Notes under the pieces: model-generated
Seen by the model: only the letters and a program-made list of their open reading frames with translations
What the model was told of the DNA's origin: nothing
Databases searched by the model: none
Shown here: positions 59,439 to 64,000 of the stretch, piece by piece
How positions within the stretch are numbered: the first letter of the stretch is position 1
Layout: the number at the start of each line of letters is the position of its first letter
Position numbers and translations under genes: made by a program
DNA from: DASUPK01 sp963736305
GTDB lineage: Bacteria; Actinomycetota; Thermoleophilia; Solirubrobacterales; 70-9
Assembly: GCA_963736305.1 (NCBI GenBank)
Contig: CAVTOD010000004.1
Coordinates: 62,001-126,000 of the forward strand
DNA length: 64,000 nt
Direction: 5' to 3'

Positions 59439-60076
59439 GCCAGATCCTCGGCTGCGATCTTGCCCTCCGCGAGCGGGCGCTCCCGGATCCAATCGATCAG
59501 GCCGCCCCAGTAGGCGGACCCCTCGAGGACGATCGGGTGGTCGATGGCCTTGCCGGTCTGGATCAGGGTCAGAACCTCGAAGAACTCGTCCAGGGTTCCG
59601 AACCCGCCGGGAAAGACGACGAGCGCATTCGAGTACCGGACGAACATGAGCTTCCGCGTGAAGAAGTAGTGGAACTCGATCCCCACGTCGACGTAGGGGT
59701 TGAGCGCCTGCTCGTGGGGCAGCTCGATGTTGAGCCCGACCGACGGCGCGCCCGCCTCCTGGGCCCCCCGGTTGGCGGCCTCCATCGCCCCGGGGCCCCC
59801 GCCCGTGATCACGGCAAACCCCGCCTCGCCGATCGCACGGCCCGTCGCACGCGCCCTTTCGTACTCCGGGCCACCGGACTCGATCCGGGCCGAGCCGAAG
59901 AAACACACGGCCGGCCCGATGTCTCCCAGCACCTCGAAGCCGAGGGAGAGCTCCCGCTCGATCCGCTGCAGCCGTTCCGCCTCCTCGCGCTGGGAGCGGA
60001 CCGCGGCGCTCTCGGCGTAGATGATCTCTTCGTCGGAGCTGGAAGGGAGACGTGCGCCGGATGCCGTATCGGACAT
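59366..60076 (-). CDS. LOG-family protein (TIGR00730 type)
   Basis: 236 residues. The Rossmann fold carries VITGGGPGAMEAANRGA (90-106) and VVFPGGFGTLDEFFEVLT (153-170), i.e. the PGGxGTxxE motif with the catalytic Glu and an Arg in FFTRKLMF. LOG enzymes split nucleoside 5'-monophosphates (cytokinin ribotides in some species, AMP in others) into base and ribose phosphate. It follows the RNase J gene by 19 bases. The C terminus (VMSRLLSGMRASG) is encoded antisense to the end of the PLD gene. Confidence 0.9.
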   Translation of the reverse strand: MSDTASGARLPSSSDEEIIYAESAAVRSQREEAERLQRIERELSLGFEVLGDIGPAVCFFGSARIESGGPEYERARATGRAIGEAGFAVITGGGPGAMEAANRGAQEAGAPSVGLNIELPHEQALNPYVDVGIEFHYFFTRKLMFVRYSNALVVFPGGFGTLDEFFEVLTLIQTGKAIDHPIVLEGSAYWGGLIDWIRERPLAEGKIAAEDLAQAELADGVADVMSRLLSGMRASG

Positions 60077-60095
60077 GGCGCGGGCTGGTCCGGGC

Positions 60096-61760
60096 TCAGA
60101 CCTCGACGACGACCGGCAGCACCAGCGGCCGGCGGCGAAGCTTCTCGTAGACGAATTCGGCGATGTCGTCGTGGAGATCCTGCTGAAGGAGGGAGATCTC
60201 GCGGATCTCCTCGTCGGCCGCTTCGTCGAGGGTGTCCTGAACGACGTCCTTGAGCTCGTCGCGAAGCCCGTCGGCCTCCTGGGCGAACGGGACCCCGCGG
60301 AAGATCACCTCCGGATCGGCGATCTGCGAGCCGTCGTCGGACGAAATCGTCGCGACGACGATGAAGACACCGTCGTCGGAGAGCTTCCGGCGATCACGCA
60401 GGGCGAACTCGTCCGGCTCCCCCACCGAGACGCCGTCGACGAAGATCATGCTCGCGTGGACGTCCTTGCCGAAGCGGGCTCCCGACTCGTCGATCTCCAG
60501 GGCGAGACCGTTGCGACCCATGAAGATCCGGTCGCGGTCGACCCCGACCGACTCGGCGAGATCGCCGTGGAGCTTCAGGCGCTTGTGGTCGCCGTGGAAG
60601 GGGAAGACGTTCTGCGGCTTGGTCAGGTTCAGCATCAGCTTGAGCTCCTCCTGCCAGCCGTGCCCCGAGGCGTGAATCGGGGCGTCAGCCGCCGTCACCA
60701 CCTGGGCGCCGATCTGGAAGATCCGGTCGATCGTCTCGTTGACCGAACGCTCATTGCCCGGGATCGGGGTGGCGGAGAAGATCACGGTGTCGCCCGAATG
60801 GAGCTCGACGTCGGGGTGATCGCGGTGAGCCATGCGCCGCAGCGCCGATAGCGGCTCGCCCTGGCTGCCCGTGGAGATCACGACCACCCTCTCGTCGGGG
60901 AAGTCCTCGATCTCCTTCGGGGAGATGAACAGTCCCTCCGGCGCCGAGGCCATGCCGAGGTTGGAGGCGATGTTGAAGTTCTTACGCATCGACCGCCCGA
61001 CCAGGGCGACCCGGCGATCGAGCTGCGCGGCAGCGTCGATCACCTGCTGAACACGGTGGACGTTCGACGCGAACGAGGTGACCACGATCCGCCCGGAGCA
61101 GCGGCCGAAGACCTCGAGCAGGGCCGGTCCGACGCTGGACTCCGACGGCGCCACTCCGGGCCGGTCCGCGTTGGTCGAATCGCCGCACAGGCAGAGGATT
61201 CCGTCGCGACCGAGCTCCGCCAGCCGTGAGACGTCGGCGGGAATGCCGTCGACGGGGGTCTGGTCGAACTTGTAGTCGCCGGTGATCAGAACGGTGCCGG
61301 CGTCCGTTGTGAGAGCGACCGCGCGGGCGTCAGGGATGGAATGGGCCATGTGGACCAGCTCGATCCCGAACGGGCCGGCGGTGACCTGCTCGCCCGCGGG
61401 GAGCTCCTGCAGCGGCACGTCGCGGAGCTTGTGCTCATCCAGCTTGGAGCGGACCATCCCGATCGTCAGCAGCCCTCCGTAGATCACGGGCGGCATGCCG
61501 ATCTCGCGAAGCACGTAAGGCAGGGCGCCGACGTGATCCTCGTGGCCGTGCGTCAGGACGATCGCCTCGATGTCGTCGGCGCGCTCTCGCAGGGTCGAGA
61601 AGTCGGGCAGCACCAGGTCGATGCCAAGCATGTCGGCGGTCGGGAACATCAGGCCCGTGTCGACGACGACGATCCGCCCATCGAACTCGACGACGGTCAT
61701 GTTCTTCCCGATCTCCCCCAGGCCGCCCAGGGGGAGGATCCGAACGCTCGAGCTGCTCAA
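60096..61760 (-). CDS. rnj: Ribonuclease J
   Basis: 554 residues. Metallo-beta-lactamase core HGHEDHVGALPYVL (71-84), GDYKFD and HASGHG, with the beta-CASP insert (CGDSTNADRPGVAPSE, ISTGSQGEPLSALRRM) and the C-terminal dimer domain. It degrades and matures RNA from the 5' end and internally. It starts at a TTG at 61760, two bases after the dapA stop, so it is translated after dapA; this dapA-rnj order is frequent in actinobacteria. Confidence 0.95.
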   Translation of the reverse strand: MSSSSVRILPLGGLGEIGKNMTVVEFDGRIVVVDTGLMFPTADMLGIDLVLPDFSTLRERADDIEAIVLTHGHEDHVGALPYVLREIGMPPVIYGGLLTIGMVRSKLDEHKLRDVPLQELPAGEQVTAGPFGIELVHMAHSIPDARAVALTTDAGTVLITGDYKFDQTPVDGIPADVSRLAELGRDGILCLCGDSTNADRPGVAPSESSVGPALLEVFGRCSGRIVVTSFASNVHRVQQVIDAAAQLDRRVALVGRSMRKNFNIASNLGMASAPEGLFISPKEIEDFPDERVVVISTGSQGEPLSALRRMAHRDHPDVELHSGDTVIFSATPIPGNERSVNETIDRIFQIGAQVVTAADAPIHASGHGWQEELKLMLNLTKPQNVFPFHGDHKRLKLHGDLAESVGVDRDRIFMGRNGLALEIDESGARFGKDVHASMIFVDGVSVGEPDEFALRDRRKLSDDGVFIVVATISSDDGSQIADPEVIFRGVPFAQEADGLRDELKDVVQDTLDEAADEEIREISLLQQDLHDDIAEFVYEKLRRRPLVLPVVVEV

Positions 61761-61762
61761 AC

Positions 61763-62635
61763 CTACGCGGCGCTCCCGGCGAGCAGACCGTGTGCTTCGA
61801 GCGCTCGCCTCACTTCCGCCCTCTGCTCATCGTCCGCCTCGGTGATCGGCAGCCGCGCCCGCGCGGAGCAGATCCCGAGCAGCTCGAGGCCCGCCTTGAC
61901 GGGAATCGGGTTGGTCTTGGAGCAGACTTCGTAGATCGGGCGGAGGGCGGTGTCGATCTCGCGCGCCCGCTCGAGGTCGCCGGCCTGCACGGCGTCGTAG
62001 ATCTCCCGCATCTCGCGGCCGACGAGGTGAGAGGCGACCAGGATGCCCCCCGGCTCCCCCAGCTCGAGGGCGCGCAGGAAGGTTCCGTCGTTGCCGGCCA
62101 GCACGCGCAGGCCGTCGATCGGCTCCAGCTCGTCGTCGTTCGCCTGCTTCACCGCGACGACGTTCTCGATCAGGCCGATCTCGGCGAGCTGCTCCGGCGA
62201 AAGGTTGACCACCACTCGCGAGGGGATGTTGTAGAGGACCACCGTGATCCCGGCGGCCTTTGCGACTGCCTCGTAGTGAGCCTTGATGCCACTGAAGTTG
62301 GGCTTGTTGTAGTAGGGCGTCACCGCCAGCACGGCATCGGCGCCGGCGTCGGCCGCCGCGGCCGAGAGCTCTTCGGAGTGTCGGGTGTCATTCGACCCAG
62401 TGCCGCAGATCAAGAGGACGTCGGCGCCGAGCTCGTCGCGGACCGCCCGGAGCAGCGCCAGCTTCTCGGTGTCGTCGAGCGTGGGCGATTCCCCGGTCGT
62501 CCCGGCCAGCACCAGTCCATGCGAGCCGTGATCGACCAGGTGACGCGCGAGGCGGCGGGCGGCAGCCTCGTCCACCGAGCGATCCTCGGCGAACGGCGTC
62601 ACCATCGCCGTCAGTACTCCTCCGATCTCAGCCAT
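61763..62635 (-). CDS. dapA: 4-hydroxy-tetrahydrodipicolinate synthase
   Basis: 290 residues. Schiff-base Lys at 163 (NVVAVKQANDDEL), Tyr135 in VVLYNIPSRV, and the pyruvate-binding GTTGES (45-50). It condenses pyruvate with aspartate semialdehyde, the first step specific to lysine/diaminopimelate, which dapL and the dapF homologue would follow. ATG at 62635 overlaps the amidase stop by one base (TGATG), implying coupled translation. Confidence 0.94.
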   Translation of the reverse strand: MAEIGGVLTAMVTPFAEDRSVDEAAARRLARHLVDHGSHGLVLAGTTGESPTLDDTEKLALLRAVRDELGADVLLICGTGSNDTRHSEELSAAAADAGADAVLAVTPYYNKPNFSGIKAHYEAVAKAAGITVVLYNIPSRVVVNLSPEQLAEIGLIENVVAVKQANDDELEPIDGLRVLAGNDGTFLRALELGEPGGILVASHLVGREMREIYDAVQAGDLERAREIDTALRPIYEVCSKTNPIPVKAGLELLGICSARARLPITEADDEQRAEVRRALEAHGLLAGSAA

Positions 62636-64000
62636 CAAGCTGAGGGTATCGAGAAGGTCTCCGGAAACCGATCCGCCCAAGGGTGGGCCGCCTCGAGCTG
62701 CGAGGCGACGCGGAGCAGCACGTCCTCGCGACCGAGGGGGGCAGTCATCTGAACTCCGATAGGCAGGCCGTCGTCACTCCAGGCGAGTGGCAGCGAGATC
62801 GCCGGGTCGCCGGTGGCGTTGGTCAGGGCGGTGAAGGCAGCAGTCACCTCTCCCCGATGGATCCTCCGCAGCGGGTCCTCGGGATCGTGCGCGAAGCTCC
62901 CCAGGGGCGGTGGCGGCTCTCCCATTGTGGGAGTGAGCAGAAGGTCGTGACCGGAGTCGAACCACATTCCGAGCATGCGCCCGACAGCCTGATGCTGGCT
63001 TACCGCGGCCAGGTACTGGCCCGAATGGCGCCGCCTGCCCTCCTCAGCCATGGCCCAGGTGAGCGGCTCGACGTCCTCGGGTCCGATCTCGCGCCCCAGT
63101 AGGACACCGAATTGGTCGAGGATCTCGGTCTGGCCGGCGTACCAGCGGGTCAGGAAGGTCTTGATCAGGTCGAAGGTCTCAGCGGGAATCGCGGGCGCGT
63201 CGTCGTCCACATGATGGCCCAGGCCCTCCAGCATCGTGGCGGCCTCACGGGTCGCCGAGACGACGGCGGGGTCGATCTCGATGTGAGGGGCGCCGATTGG
63301 ATCGGTGAGGACGGCGATCCTCAGGGACCCGGGGTCGGCGCCGAGCTCGTCCATATACGGCCGGAGCGGAGCGGGCGCGACATAGGGGTCTCCCGGAGCC
63401 GGACCGTGCGTCGCGTCGAGAGCCAGGGCGACGTCTCGCACCGATCGCGAGAGCACGTGCTCGACGGTGAGGCCACTCATCGTGTCCCCGATCAGCGGGC
63501 CGAGCGAGGTTCGCCCGCGGCTGGGCTTGAGGCCGACCAGTCCGCAGCAGCTCGCGGGGATCCTGATCGATCCACCGCCGTCATTCGCGTGCGCGATCGG
63601 CACGATGCCCGCGGCGACCACCGCCGCCGAGCCGCCGCTTGAACCGCCCGGCGAGCGTCCGAGGTCCCAGGGATTGTGGGTGGGCCCATAGGTCTCCGGC
63701 TCCGTCGTGGGAACGATTCCCAGCTCAGGTGTGTTGGTCTTGCCGATCGTGACCAGGCCCGCGTCGCGAAAACGCGCGCCGAGGAAAGTATCCACCGGGA
63801 GACGGAAGTCAGCTTCCTTCAGCGCCTTCATCCCCATGTGGAGGGGTTGCCCGGCGAGGCCCGCGCCGAGATCCTTGAAGAGGAACGGCACGCCACGGAA
63901 GGGGCCGTCGGGCAGCTCGCCGCGGGACTCCTCGAGTCCCTGCTCATAAAGCGGGTGGATGATCGCGTTGAGGTCGGGATTCAGCCGCTCGGCGCGCTCG
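62635..64000 (-). CDS. Amidase signature family protein (partial, N terminus outside window)
   Basis: The frame runs out of the right edge, so the first residues are missing; about 455 are visible. The Ser-cisSer-Lys triad is in place: Lys in PFLFKDLGAGLAGQP, the Ser-rich GRSPGGSSGGSAAVVAAG and the catalytic Ser of NDGGGSIRIPASCCGLVGL. Amidases of this family hydrolyse amides such as aryl amides, peptide amides or 6-aminohexanoate oligomers. It precedes dapA with a one-base overlap. Confidence 0.92.
   Translation of the reverse strand, partial: ERAERLNPDLNAIIHPLYEQGLEESRGELPDGPFRGVPFLFKDLGAGLAGQPLHMGMKALKEADFRLPVDTFLGARFRDAGLVTIGKTNTPELGIVPTTEPETYGPTHNPWDLGRSPGGSSGGSAAVVAAGIVPIAHANDGGGSIRIPASCCGLVGLKPSRGRTSLGPLIGDTMSGLTVEHVLSRSVRDVALALDATHGPAPGDPYVAPAPLRPYMDELGADPGSLRIAVLTDPIGAPHIEIDPAVVSATREAATMLEGLGHHVDDDAPAIPAETFDLIKTFLTRWYAGQTEILDQFGVLLGREIGPEDVEPLTWAMAEEGRRRHSGQYLAAVSQHQAVGRMLGMWFDSGHDLLLTPTMGEPPPPLGSFAHDPEDPLRRIHRGEVTAAFTALTNATGDPAISLPLAWSDDGLPIGVQMTAPLGREDVLLRVASQLEAAHPWADRFPETFSIPSA

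Noticed and set aside
61741..61762. A longer RNase J start within dapA
   Set aside because: The TTG at 61760 directly begins the conserved SSSSVRILPLGGLGEIG segment, and no better ATG/GTG lies nearby.
1..64000. tRNA, rRNA, CRISPR arrays, replication origin
   Set aside because: I scanned for T-loop consensus, rRNA motifs, regularly spaced repeats and DnaA-box clusters by eye and found none that convince; a covariance-model run would settle tRNAs.

Overview
The window is high-GC DNA (about 68-70 percent by eye) with tightly packed genes, many 1-4 base start/stop overlaps, and frequent GTG or TTG starts. The gene set includes MurT/GatD, an actinobacterial LexA-type box at recA, DapL-type lysine synthesis, RNase J next to dapA, a WS/DGAT acyltransferase, SpoIIE-type phosphatases and a c-di-AMP riboswitch ahead of an RlpA-like secreted protein. 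It points to an actinobacterium, most likely of the Thermoleophilia/Solirubrobacterales kind. The phylum is a fairly safe inference. The class is a guess from gene content, because no rRNA is present.

Left part (1-16.5 kb): ordinary chromosome. It holds NAD synthetase, a zinc-metallopeptidase-like protein, a potassium channel, a secreted calcium-repeat protein, a GNAT acetyltransferase, a VKOR-DsbA disulfide pair, a YdjC-type deacetylase, WS/DGAT, the riboswitch with its RlpA-like target, dinB, and a minus-strand run ccdA - flavin monooxygenase - hydrolase - thioredoxin/TPR. After these come a DUF72 protein, a frameshifted ferritin-like gene and an HNH nuclease. Thiol/disulfide chemistry recurs: VKOR, DsbA-like, CcdA, thioredoxin and, further on, a PrxQ-type peroxiredoxin.

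Accessory part (16.5-27.7 kb): a nested, mirror-image set of insertion sequences. Two near-identical IS110-family (IS1111-like) copies, here called IS-A (17696-19011 plus; 26341-27657 minus), enclose two near-identical copies of a second IS1111-like element, IS-B (20199-21501 plus; 24285-25587 minus). These enclose an IS481 element (23000-24018) with a 6-bp target duplication and a nonsense mutation. Small uncharacterised genes, a SnoaL-like protein, a lipoprotein and a SpoIIE phosphatase lie between the copies.

Right part (27.7-64 kb): core chromosome again. It has a DUF202 protein, a GAF/SpoIIE phosphatase, a second DUF72 protein, a peroxiredoxin and a cyclophilin lipoprotein. The coupled cell-wall cluster murT - methyltransferase - gatD follows, then lemA, dut, hflX, a GH114-like protein and a DMT transporter. 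The minus-strand series is miaB - miaA - dapF-like - dapL, then thpR - recA - recX, cinA and ftsK. A response regulator/histidine kinase pair ends in a strong terminator. The window closes with a PLD protein, a LOG protein, RNase J, dapA and a partial amidase.

Most notable points: the DapF homologue has Ser at both catalytic Cys positions although the rest of the active site is kept; a perfect LexA-type box for recA lies inside the upstream thpR gene; a methyltransferase is translationally coupled between murT and gatD; a well-matched c-di-AMP riboswitch precedes an RlpA-like gene; the IS nest is symmetric; and the diacylglycerol-kinase-like gene lacks a usual start codon.
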